NCBI GenBank assembly: GCA_018223125.1
Contig: JAAEZA010000008.1
Coordinates: 1 to 64,000 of the forward strand
Length of the DNA: 64,000 nucleotides
DNA from: Paracoccaceae bacterium
Lineage (GTDB): Bacteria > Pseudomonadota > Alphaproteobacteria > Rhodobacterales > Rhodobacteraceae
Reading direction: 5' to 3'
The notes beneath the pieces are model-generated. The model worked only from the letters and a program-made list of their open reading frames with translations. It did not search any database and was not told where the DNA came from. Numbering within the stretch: position 1 is the stretch's first letter; each line of letters begins with the position of its first letter. Of the stretch, positions 9,026 through 16,985 are shown piece after piece. A program made the translations under genes and the position numbers.

Positions 9026-9748
9026 ATGATTCTATACCCTGCGATTGACCTAAAAGATGGCGCTTGTGTGCGCCTTTACAAAGGCGAAATGGATCAGGCG
9101 ACGGTGTTTAACGACGATCCGGCGGCACAGGCACAGGCCTTCGTCGATCAGGGCTGCGACTGGCTGCATCTGGTGGACCTGAACGGGGCTTTTGCAGGGG
9201 AACCTGTGAATGCGCGCCCTGTGGAGGACATCCTGAAGTCCGTCAAAGTCCCTGCCCAGCTTGGCGGCGGTATTCGCGACATGGCCACGATCGAAGGCTG
9301 GCTGTCCAAAGGGTTGCAGCGTGTCATCCTAGGCACCGTTGCGGTGGAAAATCCCGATCTGGTGCGGCAGGCCGCCAAAGCCTTCCCCGGTCATGTGGCC
9401 GTTGGCATTGATGCGCGCAACGGTATGGTGGCCACCCGCGGCTGGGCCGAGGAAACCACCGTGAACGTAACCGATCTGGCCCGCCAGTTCGAAGACGCAG
9501 GCGTTGCCGCGATCATCTACACCGACATCAACCGCGACGGCGCGATGCAAGGCCCCAATGTCGAGGCTACCGCCGATCTGGCCCGCGCTGTTTCCATCCC
9601 TGTGATTGCTTCGGGTGGTGTGTCCTCTATGGCAGACCTTCAGGCGCTCAAGGATTGCGGGGCACCGCTGGACGGGGCGATTTCGGGGCGTGCACTTTAT
9701 GACGGGCAAATCAACGTGGCCGATGCTGCGGCACTTCTGAAGGCATGA
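9026..9748 (+). CDS. hisA: Phosphoribosylformimino-5-aminoimidazole carboxamide ribotide isomerase
   Basis: 240 aa from MILYPAIDL; the longer track start is upstream non-coding. A (beta/alpha)8 barrel doing the Amadori rearrangement of ProFAR to PRFAR. The first catalytic Asp is in PAIDLKDG and the second in IYTDINRDG. Phosphate loops GGGIRD and SGGVSS are present. It overlaps the next small gene by 4 bp (ATGA). The 137-bp gap back to the divergent DUF2147 gene probably holds its promoter. Confidence 0.96.
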   Translation: MILYPAIDLKDGACVRLYKGEMDQATVFNDDPAAQAQAFVDQGCDWLHLVDLNGAFAGEPVNARPVEDILKSVKVPAQLGGGIRDMATIEGWLSKGLQRVILGTVAVENPDLVRQAAKAFPGHVAVGIDARNGMVATRGWAEETTVNVTDLARQFEDAGVAAIIYTDINRDGAMQGPNVEATADLARAVSIPVIASGGVSSMADLQALKDCGAPLDGAISGRALYDGQINVADAAALLKA

Positions 9749-10023
9749 AACTGAAACAAATCCTCGTCATTTTCTATACCCCGCCGCTGATCGTGTTTCT
9801 TTGCACCACCATATTTGCGGTAATTGCGGATATGATCGGAAGCTGCGCCTATAACGATGGCACCATAACCCATTGCACCGCTTGGGGACGCGACTACAGC
9901 TGGGTGTACGACACCGCCACACCAGTCGGTTTTATGTCCAACTGGGCCTTCCTTGTCGCATGGATTTTACTTGGTGGCTGTACTATGTATGCGCTTGACT
10001 GGTTGAAGAAACGAAATGCTTAA
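9745..10023 (+). CDS. Small two-TM membrane protein between hisA and hisF
   Basis: 92 aa. Two hydrophobic helices (about residues 6-30 and 62-84) flank an extracytoplasmic loop holding two Cys (GSCAYNDG and THCTAWG) that could form a disulfide. It overlaps hisA by 4 bp and hisF by 8 bp, so its translation is tied to the his genes. No family recognised. The overlaps at both ends argue for a real gene. A role in histidine synthesis is not implied by the sequence. Confidence 0.75.
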   Translation: MKLKQILVIFYTPPLIVFLCTTIFAVIADMIGSCAYNDGTITHCTAWGRDYSWVYDTATPVGFMSNWAFLVAWILLGGCTMYALDWLKKRNA

Positions 10024-10774
10024 AACCCGAATTATCCCCTGCCTTGATGTAAAAGACGGTCGCGTTGTGAAAGGCGTGAACTTCGTGGACCTGATAGACG
10101 CAGGCGACCCTGTAGAATCTGCGAAAGCTTATGACGCGGCTGGCGCGGATGAGTTGTGTTTTCTGGACATCGCGGCAACGGTGGAAAACCGTGGCACCAT
10201 GTTCGATGTGGCGCGGCGCACGGCTGAACAATGCTTCATGCCGCTGACCATCGGGGGCGGCGTGCGCTCCCCTGATGATGTGCGCAACCTTTTACTGGCA
10301 GGTGCGGATAAGGTTTCGTTCAACTCTGCCGCTGTCGCCAATCCCGATGTCGTTGCCCAATCCGCAAACCGTTTCGGATCGCAATGCATCGTTGTGGCGA
10401 TTGATGCAAAAACCGTCTCGCCCGGAAAATGGGAGATTTTCACCCATGGCGGGCGCAAGGGAACCGGTATCGATGCGGTCGAATTCGCCAAGGACATGGC
10501 CGCCAAAGGTGCCGGAGAAATCCTGCTTACCAGTATGGACCGCGACGGCACACGCGCCGGTTTCAACCTGCCCCTGACCCGCGCGATTTCGGACGCTGTT
10601 GCCATTCCCGTCATCGCTTCCGGCGGTGTCGGCACGCTGGATCATCTGGTGGACGGCGTGAAGGAAGGCGGCGCGTCGGCCGTGCTTGCCGCATCAATCT
10701 TTCACTTTGGCGACTTCACAATTCAAGAGGCCAAGCAGCATATGCAGGCCGCAGGCATTCCGGTAAGGCTCTGA
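10016..10774 (+). CDS. hisF: Imidazole glycerol phosphate synthase, cyclase subunit
   Basis: 252 aa. A (beta/alpha)8 barrel that uses ammonia from HisH to convert PRFAR to IGP plus AICAR. The first catalytic Asp is D11 in [13 protein letters not shown] and the second is in TSMDRDG. Phosphate loops GGGVRS and ASGGVGT are visible. It is paralogous to HisA, and separated from it here only by the small membrane protein gene. Confidence 0.96.
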   Translation: MLKTRIIPCLDVKDGRVVKGVNFVDLIDAGDPVESAKAYDAAGADELCFLDIAATVENRGTMFDVARRTAEQCFMPLTIGGGVRSPDDVRNLLLAGADKVSFNSAAVANPDVVAQSANRFGSQCIVVAIDAKTVSPGKWEIFTHGGRKGTGIDAVEFAKDMAAKGAGEILLTSMDRDGTRAGFNLPLTRAISDAVAIPVIASGGVGTLDHLVDGVKEGGASAVLAASIFHFGDFTIQEAKQHMQAAGIPVRL

Positions 10775-10778
10775 TAAT

Positions 10779-11096
10779 ATGGCAAACGTTCTGACGCGGC
10801 TGGCCCGCACCATTGAGTCCCGCAAAGGGGCAGACGACAAGAAATCCTACGCTGCAAAACTGTTTGCCCGCGGCCCCGAAAAATGCGCCGAAAAATTTGG
10901 CGAAGAAGCCGTGGAAGCCATAATTGAAGCGGTGAAAGGCGACAAATCAAAGCTGACCGAGGAAGCTGCTGACGTGTTGTTTCACTTGCTGGTGATGTTG
11001 TCCGCCCACGACGTAAAGCTTGAGGACGTCTACAAAGAGCTGGAACGGCGTGAAGGCACTTCCGGTATTGTGGAAAAGCAGTCCCGCAGCAAGTAA
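10779..11096 (+). CDS. hisE: Phosphoribosyl-ATP pyrophosphohydrolase
   Basis: 105 aa, monofunctional, all-alpha MazG-like fold. It removes pyrophosphate from PR-ATP in step two of histidine synthesis. The metal-binding EEAVEA and EEAADVLFH segments are visible. It follows hisF by 4 bp and ends the cluster. HisI, fused to HisE in enterics, must be encoded elsewhere. Confidence 0.95.
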   Translation: MANVLTRLARTIESRKGADDKKSYAAKLFARGPEKCAEKFGEEAVEAIIEAVKGDKSKLTEEAADVLFHLLVMLSAHDVKLEDVYKELERREGTSGIVEKQSRSK

Positions 11097-11123
11097 CCGC
11101 TGCGGCCCTTTCCCGTCCCGCCG

Positions 11124-12200
11124 TCAGCGATACCACATATTCGCTTTCTTGATCCGCTGCCGGATCGCCTGTTCCTTTCGCGGCAGGTTGTCCCGATCAA
11201 ACATGTCCCGCAGCTTTTGCCCCTTCCCCTGAAACACCAGCCGGCGGAAGGGTTCATGCGCTTTCACCACCTTCTTGATCGGGTTAGGGGCAAGCACTTT
11301 TTCCAGCACCTCAACCGTTTCATCCGGCGCTGTTGCATAGAGCAGCGGCAGGTAGCGGTAGTGCCAGCTTACCGATCCGTCCAGCAGACCGGAGGGAATC
11401 GTATCCCGCGCCCCGCCGAGTTTATGGATCACCAAGGGCAAAGCGATCTGGTCCAGCCACGGATAGAGCTGCTGGGTTTCGATTTGCCAGGGCGGATCCC
11501 TTTCGATCTCGCTCGCATAATGGGTGAAATAGGTGGCAAATTCAGCGGGGTCTTTGTAGAAAAACCATCCCGCGTTGAAATACAGATACCGCTTCCAGTA
11601 TTCATCAGGCTGCGACAGGTCCAGTGAACTGGCATAATCCAGATCGAATTTATCGTAGAGAGATTTCCACATCTCGCCGTATCCCGGACCGTAAAGATCC
11701 ACTTCCGGCCATGTGTTTTCCCTTTTCATGGACGCGGTTGGCCGGTTGAAATCAAACGGGACACTGTTCAGCCGGCCGGTGAAAATTGTATCCGTATCAA
11801 AGAACACAAAAGGTTCGTTGTCCGGCAAGGCCGTTAAACCAATGATTTTGTTTCCGTTCGGATAGCGGCTGCCGAAAACGCCATTCTGGAAGGGTACGAT
11901 TTCCGCGCCAAGGTCCTGCAACAGGCGACGCACCTGCGGGTTTTGTATGCGCGGATCATAGTCCCAGCGCTCCGAGGGCTGCGGTTCCCCAAGGATCAGG
12001 CGTCCGGTAAAATTCGGATTCCGGTTGAAAAACGAAGCAACGAAAAGAACCGCTTCATATTCAAGCCGACCTCCCTGTACGATTGCATAAACGTTATAGT
12101 CCTGTGCCACTGCCACTGCCCGTTCTTGTTTTGCCGACCTATAGCCAATCGGGGCAAAAAATGAAATGGAGTCAAACCCGTCGGGCGAAATTTGTTGCAA
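11124..12200 (-). CDS. Glycosyltransferase-like protein (putative GT-A fold)
   Basis: Up to 358 aa. No signal peptide or membrane helix. A DxD motif follows a hydrophobic strand (PFVFFDTDTIF), the usual nucleotide-sugar and metal site of GT-A enzymes, and the C-terminal half is rich in Trp and Tyr. I cannot assign a donor or acceptor. The track start is a TTG without a clear ribosome binding site, and GTG codons about 28 codons in are alternatives, so the start is uncertain. It is convergent with hisE and divergent from a secreted protein gene. Roseobacter members often annotate it as hypothetical. Confidence 0.55.
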   Translation of the reverse strand: MQQISPDGFDSISFFAPIGYRSAKQERAVAVAQDYNVYAIVQGGRLEYEAVLFVASFFNRNPNFTGRLILGEPQPSERWDYDPRIQNPQVRRLLQDLGAEIVPFQNGVFGSRYPNGNKIIGLTALPDNEPFVFFDTDTIFTGRLNSVPFDFNRPTASMKRENTWPEVDLYGPGYGEMWKSLYDKFDLDYASSLDLSQPDEYWKRYLYFNAGWFFYKDPAEFATYFTHYASEIERDPPWQIETQQLYPWLDQIALPLVIHKLGGARDTIPSGLLDGSVSWHYRYLPLLYATAPDETVEVLEKVLAPNPIKKVVKAHEPFRRLVFQGKGQKLRDMFDRDNLPRKEQAIRQRIKKANMWYR

Positions 12201-12244
12201 AACCGGTCTGGAAGCGCAGAATTTCAGTATAGAGAGGGCCCGTT

Positions 12245-12742
12245 ATGCACAAAATCCTTGTTTTATCATCAATCCTTTCAAACGCTGAGACAGGACGAAA
12301 CAGCCGCGCCAAAATCGCGGGTACAATCGCGTTATTGTACTTGTCGCCCGTTCTGGCGTTGACGCACCCTCATCCGGCTTTGGCGCAAACCAAGTTTGTA
12401 ACGGCTGGCCAGATCAAACCCATCCTGACCGCGACCAAGGGCAACTGGATCGCGCTTCGTGAATACGAAGGGCAGGATTTGCTGTATTTCACACACCTAT
12501 TGTCCTGGCGTTGCGGGCTGACAGCGATTGCTTACAGCATTGATGACGGAGACACCTTCAACGACTGGCCCCTCGGAATCTGTGATGAAGATCTTCCCAA
12601 CCCGAATGTGCTGGCAGACGACCAAAAGATATACACCGCTTTTCCCTTAGGTTCGGTTCAAACCGTAACGGTACGCATTACCTATGACGACGAAACCACG
12701 GATGAGAACCGCTACGAGCGTAAAACGGTGATGATTCCCTGA
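12245..12742 (+). CDS. Secreted hypothetical protein
   Basis: 165 aa. A long N-terminal region ends in a hydrophobic stretch and ALA-QT, consistent with signal peptidase cleavage near residue 48; a later start is possible. The mature part has a Cys pair (WRCGLTAI and LGICDED) and ends in a beta-rich acidic segment (VTVRITYDDETTDENRYERK). No family recognised. Divergent from the glycosyltransferase-like gene with 44 bp between starts. Confidence 0.6.
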   Translation: MHKILVLSSILSNAETGRNSRAKIAGTIALLYLSPVLALTHPHPALAQTKFVTAGQIKPILTATKGNWIALREYEGQDLLYFTHLLSWRCGLTAIAYSIDDGDTFNDWPLGICDEDLPNPNVLADDQKIYTAFPLGSVQTVTVRITYDDETTDENRYERKTVMIP

Positions 12743-12753
12743 ACTGATCCGCA

Positions 12754-12786
12754 TAAAAAAAGGGGCCGGAAACCGACCCCTTCTTC
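12754..12786 (-). terminator. Intrinsic terminator of the first alanine-rich gene
   Basis: Read on the minus strand: GGGGTCGG, loop TTT, CCGGCCCC, then seven T residues. One mismatch in the stem. The T-run is on the minus side, so it ends the gene at 12806-13408. The T-poor plus side may still stop the convergent secreted-protein gene. Confidence 0.8.
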
Positions 12787-12805
12787 AATATGTGCGCTTA
12801 CAAAA

Positions 12806-13408
12806 TCAGTTGCTGGTTTCGCTCTCTTCTTCAGTTTGGATTTTCACCGCTGCATCGGCCTCGGCTTGCGCTTCAACGCCGGTGCTCTGCGCCTCTTCCA
12901 TTGCATCGCTCGCCGCTTCCATTGCGGAATTTGCGGTTTCGCTCAGGCTTTCCAGTGCCAAACCAGCCATATCGGCTACGCCCTCTGCAGCCGCTGATGC
13001 AGTGTCCTGTACAGCCTCTACAGCCGCCGCAGCAGCCTCCGGAGCGGCGTCAGCAGCTTGCTCCGTCGTTTCCACGACATCTGCAACGGCATCCGAAGCG
13101 GCTTCGGTAACAGCGTCGATCGTTGCAGACGCTGTGTCCTGAATTTCCTGAACTGCATCCTGCGCAGTTTCTTCCAGAGTTTCCTCGGTTTGCGCTAAAT
13201 CGGCTTCGGTTTCAGCATCCACTTCAGCAGAGGCCTCTGCTTCCACTTCGGCAGTATCCGCCGCAGGCGTTTCAGGAACCGTCGTGACAGTCACATCGAC
13301 GGTTTCCGCTGGCTGGTTCTGGGACCAGATCAGAAATCCGCCCGCAGCCACAACGATTACACCACCAATGATTAATATGTTCTTCACGGTATTTATCCAT
13401 TTCTTCAT
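12806..13408 (-). CDS. Membrane-anchored alanine/glutamate-rich helical protein 1
   Basis: 200 aa from MKKWINTVKN; the upstream TTG start in the track is unlikely. One N-terminal transmembrane helix (about residues 8-28, NILIIGGVIVVAAGGFLIW) is followed by a low-complexity region very rich in Ala, Glu, Val, Thr and Asp, nearly free of aromatics and Cys. The repeated (E/D)-A-V-x-x-A/T-A pattern suggests long amphipathic helices. Probably anchored in the inner membrane facing the periplasm. It lies next to a longer protein of the same style (13582-14853). No family recognised; LEA-, apolipoprotein- and TolA-like resemblance is compositional. Confidence 0.65.
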   Translation of the reverse strand: MKKWINTVKNILIIGGVIVVAAGGFLIWSQNQPAETVDVTVTTVPETPAADTAEVEAEASAEVDAETEADLAQTEETLEETAQDAVQEIQDTASATIDAVTEAASDAVADVVETTEQAADAAPEAAAAAVEAVQDTASAAAEGVADMAGLALESLSETANSAMEAASDAMEEAQSTGVEAQAEADAAVKIQTEEESETSN

Positions 13409-13508
13409 GATTGTTGAACCACCCCCGCATCTGCGTGGAATGAACTTCAACGGCAAGGGCTAAGTTATTGGTGGAAAGGCATATAGGCTGAAAAGCGCTG
13501 AAACCAAG

Positions 13509-13541
13509 AGCGGCGGCAAAACTGCCGCCGCTTTTCTTTTA
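13509..13541. terminator. Strong GC hairpin between the two alanine-rich genes
   Basis: AGCGGCGGCA, loop AAAC, TGCCGCCGCT, a perfect 10-bp stem. The T-rich tail (TTTTCTTTT) follows on the plus strand, while the minus side has only TCTTGGTTT. By gene order it should end the minus-strand gene at 13582-14853, but its better tail faces the other way. It may be bidirectional. Confidence 0.6.
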
Positions 13542-13581
13542 AGGAAATCTTTATCCTAAAAAGGATACCCTGCGTTCCAGG

Positions 13582-14853
13582 TTATTGAAGCGCCTCGAAA
13601 CGGCTCTGGGCCTCGTCGGCGGCAGACTGGCGCGCAGTTGTCTGTTCTGCGGCTTCTGCTGCTTCTTCCTGAGCATTGGCAGCCTCGGTCTGTGCGGCTT
13701 CTACAGCGGATATGGCCTCGGTTTCTGCTTGCATTGCTGCGTCCAGTTCTGCCTTGGCCTGATCCAAGCTGGCCTTGGCGTCCTTGACGGACTCGCGCGC
13801 GGTCTGAAGTGCAGCCTCTGCCTGTGCCTGTGCGTTGGAGGCATCACCGGCTGCCGCTTCGGCGTCGCTGACCAGCAGGGCTGCGGTCTCGTACTCGGAT
13901 TCCGCTTGTGCCAGTTCCGCGCGGCGCTGCTCTGCTGCAGCTTCCGCATCCTCGAGGGCGGCTTGTGCTTCGGCGATTGCAGCCTTGAAAGATGCCGCAG
14001 CTTCTGTCGCAGTCTCAAGACGTTCCCGGGCAGCATCTGCCTGGGTCTGATCGCTTTGAGCCTTGGTTTCAGCAGCGTCCAATGCTTCCTGCGTGGCCCG
14101 CGCAGCCTCGCGCGCCGTTTCAGCCGCCTTGCGGGTTTGCTCCAGAAGGGTTTCGTCTACAACCGGTTGGTTGCCTTCGCTGCCGGATGCGCCAGCCTGC
14201 CCTTCCAGATCAGCCAGTTTTGCTTCGGCAGCCTCGGCATTGGCTTCCGCCTGTTCGGCAACGTCACGCGCATTGCGCGCAGAACCGGCAGAGGCTTCAA
14301 CCGCGGAAGTCGCGTTGTTCAGTTCCCGCTCGGCTACGGCTTCTTGTGCGACTTCGTTCTGACCGTCAGATTCGGCCTGATCCAGTGCCTTTTGGGCGTC
14401 GAGGATATCATCCTGTGCCTTCGCGTAGGCGGCTTTGGCCCCCTCAAGCGTTGCTTTTGGTCCATCCAGGGACTTTTCCTGAACGGCGTCACGGGCAATT
14501 TCGGCCGCTTGCGCAGCCTTTTCCACCAAAGCTTCGGCCTCCGGAAGGGCTGCCTCGGCTGCCGCGACGGCTTCCTCCGCTGCTGCAACGGCATCCTGTG
14601 CCGCTTTGACTGCTGCTTCCTTGTCGGTCACGTTTTGCTGGGCCGTTTCCACCGCAGCACCCGCAGTTTCGGCCCGCGCCACGGCATCAGCCTGCGCCTG
14701 AGCAGCAGTCTGAACAGCCACTTGCGCTGTTTCGGCTTCATTTTTTGCGGCGTCAAATACAGCCTGACGATCCCGCGAGGTCTTGTCTACGAAGCCCCAC
14801 ACAGCGATCAGCACGATCAGCCCGAGCGCGATAAATCCAGCAATCTTTTTCAT
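13582..14853 (-). CDS. Membrane-anchored alanine-rich coiled-coil protein 2
   Basis: 423 aa from MKKIAGFIALG, chosen because AAGGG lies six bases upstream; two earlier starts exist. An N-terminal TM helix (about residues 4-23) leads into some 390 residues of Ala/Glu/Gln/Lys-rich helix with few hydrophobics except Ala and Leu. A Gly/Ser/Pro break (GASGSEGNQPVVDE, near the middle) divides two coiled-coil arms. The design recalls TolA stalks or SMC-like rods: an inner-membrane anchor with a long periplasmic helix. No terminal globular domain is seen. Function unknown. It lies upstream of the similar, shorter protein 1. Confidence 0.7.
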   Translation of the reverse strand: MKKIAGFIALGLIVLIAVWGFVDKTSRDRQAVFDAAKNEAETAQVAVQTAAQAQADAVARAETAGAAVETAQQNVTDKEAAVKAAQDAVAAAEEAVAAAEAALPEAEALVEKAAQAAEIARDAVQEKSLDGPKATLEGAKAAYAKAQDDILDAQKALDQAESDGQNEVAQEAVAERELNNATSAVEASAGSARNARDVAEQAEANAEAAEAKLADLEGQAGASGSEGNQPVVDETLLEQTRKAAETAREAARATQEALDAAETKAQSDQTQADAARERLETATEAAASFKAAIAEAQAALEDAEAAAEQRRAELAQAESEYETAALLVSDAEAAAGDASNAQAQAEAALQTARESVKDAKASLDQAKAELDAAMQAETEAISAVEAAQTEAANAQEEAAEAAEQTTARQSAADEAQSRFEALQ

Positions 14854-14959
14854 TTCCATCCCTTGGTCTTTTACAGGCCACCGCGTCGTCCCCAGTGGCA
14901 TTGGTGCGGTTTTCAGCTTGGGGATTTGAACACAGCTTGCAAGACCTAATTGGATTTTG

Positions 14960-15021
14960 CTGCACTGCCCCGTGTTTTCCCCGCCAAAGGGAAATGGGAG
15001 GTTGAACCTTTCGCAGTGCAG
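14960..15021. repeat. Inverted repeat around the infC promoter
   Basis: CTGCACTGC at 14960-14968 and GCAGTGCAG at 15013-15021 are perfect 9-bp inverted copies, about 53 bp centre to centre. The right copy lies within the -35/-10 spacer of the infC promoter. TTTCCC/GGGAAA and AGGTT/AACCT inverted repeats lie between them. This could be a pair of operators or, if transcription starts further upstream, a branched leader. Confidence 0.5.
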
Positions 15022-15030
15022 GGCTACATA
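15002..15030 (+). promoter_or_regulatory. Sigma-70-type promoter of infC
   Basis: TTGAAC at 15002-15007, a 17-bp spacer, then TACATA at 15025-15030. Expected transcription start is near 15037, giving a leader of about 30 nt with an AAGGA ribosome binding site at 15053-15057. Confidence 0.55.
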
Positions 15031-15067
15031 ATAAGCACATTTTAAAGCTACAAAGGACTAGAAACCG

Positions 15068-15619
15068 ATAGCCCGCAGACCTCATCACGCGCCACCACAG
15101 CGCGACACCGGCCCCCGCGTCAATGAACGCATTACAACCAACGAAATCCGTCTTATCGGAGCAGAAGGCGAAAACGTCGGCGTTGTCACGCCTGCGCGCG
15201 GCAGGGAACTGGCCGCACAAGCCGGTTTGGATCTGGTCGAGATCTCGCCGAATGCCAAGCCGCCTGTCTGTAAGATTATGGATTTCGGGAAATTCAAATA
15301 CGAACAGCAAAAGCGTGAATCCGAAGCCCGCAAGAAGCAGAAGGTCATTGACGTCAAGGAAGTCAAATTCCGGCCCAATACGGATAGCAACGACTTTGAC
15401 GTGAAAATGCGTAATGTTTTCAAGTTTCTGGGCAATGGTGACAAGGTAAAGATTACGCTGCGCTTTCGCGGTCGTGAGATGGCGCACCAGCGTTTGGGTG
15501 CGGAACTGCTGCACCGCGTTGCGGATGCAGTCACCGAAGCCGAAGCCGGTAAAGTGGAAAACATGCCCAAGATGGAAGGTCGTCAGATGATTATGATGAT
15601 CGGCCCCGTCAGCAAATAA
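15068..15619 (+). CDS. infC: Translation initiation factor IF-3, ATA start codon
   Basis: 183 aa. IF-3 binds the 30S subunit, blocks 50S joining and checks the initiator tRNA and start codon. The track shows only the C-terminal 130 codons. In frame, the coding sequence extends upstream through [15 protein letters not shown], the conserved IF-3 N-terminus, to [15 protein letters not shown]. An in-frame TAG stands two codons before ATA, and no ATG, GTG or TTG lies between, so ATA at 15068 is the start, with AAGGA 10 nt upstream. E. coli infC uses AUU, and IF-3 autoregulates by rejecting non-canonical starts. rpmI and rplT do not follow. A strong terminator closes the unit. Confidence 0.93.
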   Translation: MARRPHHAPPQRDTGPRVNERITTNEIRLIGAEGENVGVVTPARGRELAAQAGLDLVEISPNAKPPVCKIMDFGKFKYEQQKRESEARKKQKVIDVKEVKFRPNTDSNDFDVKMRNVFKFLGNGDKVKITLRFRGREMAHQRLGAELLHRVADAVTEAEAGKVENMPKMEGRQMIMMIGPVSK

Positions 15620-15654
15620 GCGGCAACTCCTTTTTTCGGAGACATCAGAATCTG

Positions 15655-15682
15655 AAAGGCGCCTTCGGGCGCCTTTTATTTT
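15655..15682 (+). terminator. Intrinsic terminator of infC
   Basis: AAGGCGCC, tetraloop TTCG, GGCGCCTT, then TTATTTT. A classic strong terminator. Its tail overlaps the 3' end of the convergent gene at 15676, so it may serve both. Confidence 0.9.
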
Positions 15683-16566
15683 GCCTTTACGGCTTTGGCC
15701 TGCGCTTTCACACGGTCGAACTCCGCCCGTTTTGCCGCAATTTCTTCCGCACTCAGCAGGTCGGGGTTTGAATAATCCTTCTGCCAGTCCGGCGCACCGG
15801 ACCATTTGAATGGTGATTGTACTGTGGTGCGCGGTGCAGCAGTGTCTTCCAGCAAAGTGACCGCCAGACGCGCTGTTTCCAGTTGCGCCTTTGGATCGTC
15901 GGGTAAGCCCGCAGCGTTGCCCAAGGGGAAATTGCTGAACAACAACCGCGGAACGCCAACCCGTTCAACAATATCCCGTGCACATCCTATCACCACCGTA
16001 GAAACACCGGCGGTTTCCAGCGCATGTGCTGCTATAGACACGGACTGGTGACAAACCGGACAATTTGGCACCAGAACCACCCCGTCCAACGCATCGTCCT
16101 TTGCGAATGAGACCAATGCTGCCGCATCTTCCCGCGTGCGCGACTGGGACCGGTTGGTAGGTAGCCCGTAAAACCGCTCTGCAACAGACCCGATGACGCC
16201 GGTTTGCGCCAGCTTCTGCAAGGCCTGCAAAGGAAAATAACTTCGCTGGTCCGCAGCGGATGTATGCGCACGATCATAAGCGATATGAGAAATCCCCAAC
16301 ACGGGTTCGGGTTTTACCGGCGCTGCAAAAGGCTCGAAAAACTTCGCAGCGCCGTTATAGGCTGCGCCCACTCCCTGTTCACCCGCCCCCGCTTTAAACG
16401 GTGCTGCCGTGGTGACAATTCCGATCCGTGCCGCACCAAGGGGTTTGGTCAGCGGTGTCAAAGGCACCGTATGATGCACCGCCCATTCATAGGGCGCCCC
16501 GTAACCAAGCGCTTGATAATAGGCGCGAATGCGCGGGATATAGTCCAAGGGCCGGTCCGTTGTCAT
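15676..16566 (-). CDS. GrdB-related protein (glycine/sarcosine/betaine reductase selenoprotein B family), Cys form
   Basis: 296 aa. Resembles the short aerobic relatives of GrdB/GrdF/GrdH. A CPVCH motif follows DGVVLVPN, where true reductases carry the selenocysteine-containing redox segment; here both positions are Cys and no in-frame TGA is seen. Downstream VVIGCARDIVERVGVPRL and FPLGNAAGLP fit the family pattern. In anaerobes the enzyme cleaves glycine or betaine to acetyl phosphate; the role in aerobic alphaproteobacteria is unknown to me. It has a good GGGAG ribosome binding site and is divergent by 74 bp from the nitrile hydratase-type operon. Confidence 0.65.
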   Translation of the reverse strand: MTTDRPLDYIPRIRAYYQALGYGAPYEWAVHHTVPLTPLTKPLGAARIGIVTTAAPFKAGAGEQGVGAAYNGAAKFFEPFAAPVKPEPVLGISHIAYDRAHTSAADQRSYFPLQALQKLAQTGVIGSVAERFYGLPTNRSQSRTREDAAALVSFAKDDALDGVVLVPNCPVCHQSVSIAAHALETAGVSTVVIGCARDIVERVGVPRLLFSNFPLGNAAGLPDDPKAQLETARLAVTLLEDTAAPRTTVQSPFKWSGAPDWQKDYSNPDLLSAEEIAAKRAEFDRVKAQAKAVKAK

Positions 16567-16640
16567 GTCATCTCCCGTTCTGAATTTACCCGACGTTACG
16601 TGCCTTGCCCCTGCAATCCAACTCCCCTAACGTCAGCTTC

Positions 16641-16985
16641 ATGGAAACAGACAAAATTCACCGCTGGCACGATATGGGCGGCCAGCCCGCCGGAGAGATC
16701 AACCGCGAGGAGCATGATTTCGCGCTTTGGGAAAAGCGGGTGGATGCCTTGCAGGTTCTCACCTCGGGCAAGGGTTACTTTACCGTGGACGGATTGCGCC
16801 GCGTGCTGGAGGATATGGGCGAAGAAGCCTTTGAAACAATGTCCTATTACGAACGCTGGGTGCAATCGGTGAACCAGAACCTGCTGGAAGCGGGTGTTTA
16901 CACCATCGCCGAACTGGCCGAACGCATGGAACAGGTGCAGGCACGGGGCGAAACCTACGGTGAATGTGCCGGAGCGGGCGAGTGA
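16641..16985 (+). CDS. Nitrile hydratase/thiocyanate hydrolase beta-type subunit, N-terminal half
   Basis: 114 aa from METDKIHRWHDMGG. The HDMGG start, the ALWEKRVDAL helix and the MSYYERWVQSVNQNLLEAGV segment match the N-terminal half of nitrile hydratase beta. The protein then ends, and the C-terminal beta domain is encoded by the next gene. This split is the arrangement of thiocyanate hydrolase, whose beta and alpha chains equal the two halves of nitrile hydratase beta, and of a few three-subunit nitrile hydratases. The stop overlaps the next ATG. It may also be the metallochaperone-like partner, since activator proteins share this fold. Confidence 0.8.
   Translation: METDKIHRWHDMGGQPAGEINREEHDFALWEKRVDALQVLTSGKGYFTVDGLRRVLEDMGEEAFETMSYYERWVQSVNQNLLEAGVYTIAELAERMEQVQARGETYGECAGAGE

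Noticed and set aside
12806-13408. Assembly or repeat artefact because of extreme alanine content
   Set aside because: The frame is intact, has a TM anchor and its own terminator, and a second protein of the same style lies beside it.
14915-14945. tRNA-like GGGGATTTGAAC segment
   Set aside because: It recalls a T-loop but has no matching acceptor, D or anticodon stems around it.
13585-14949. 454-codon plus-strand ORF rich in Cys, Gly and Leu
   Set aside because: It is the antisense of the alanine/glutamate-rich coiled coil; its composition follows from low-complexity coding DNA.
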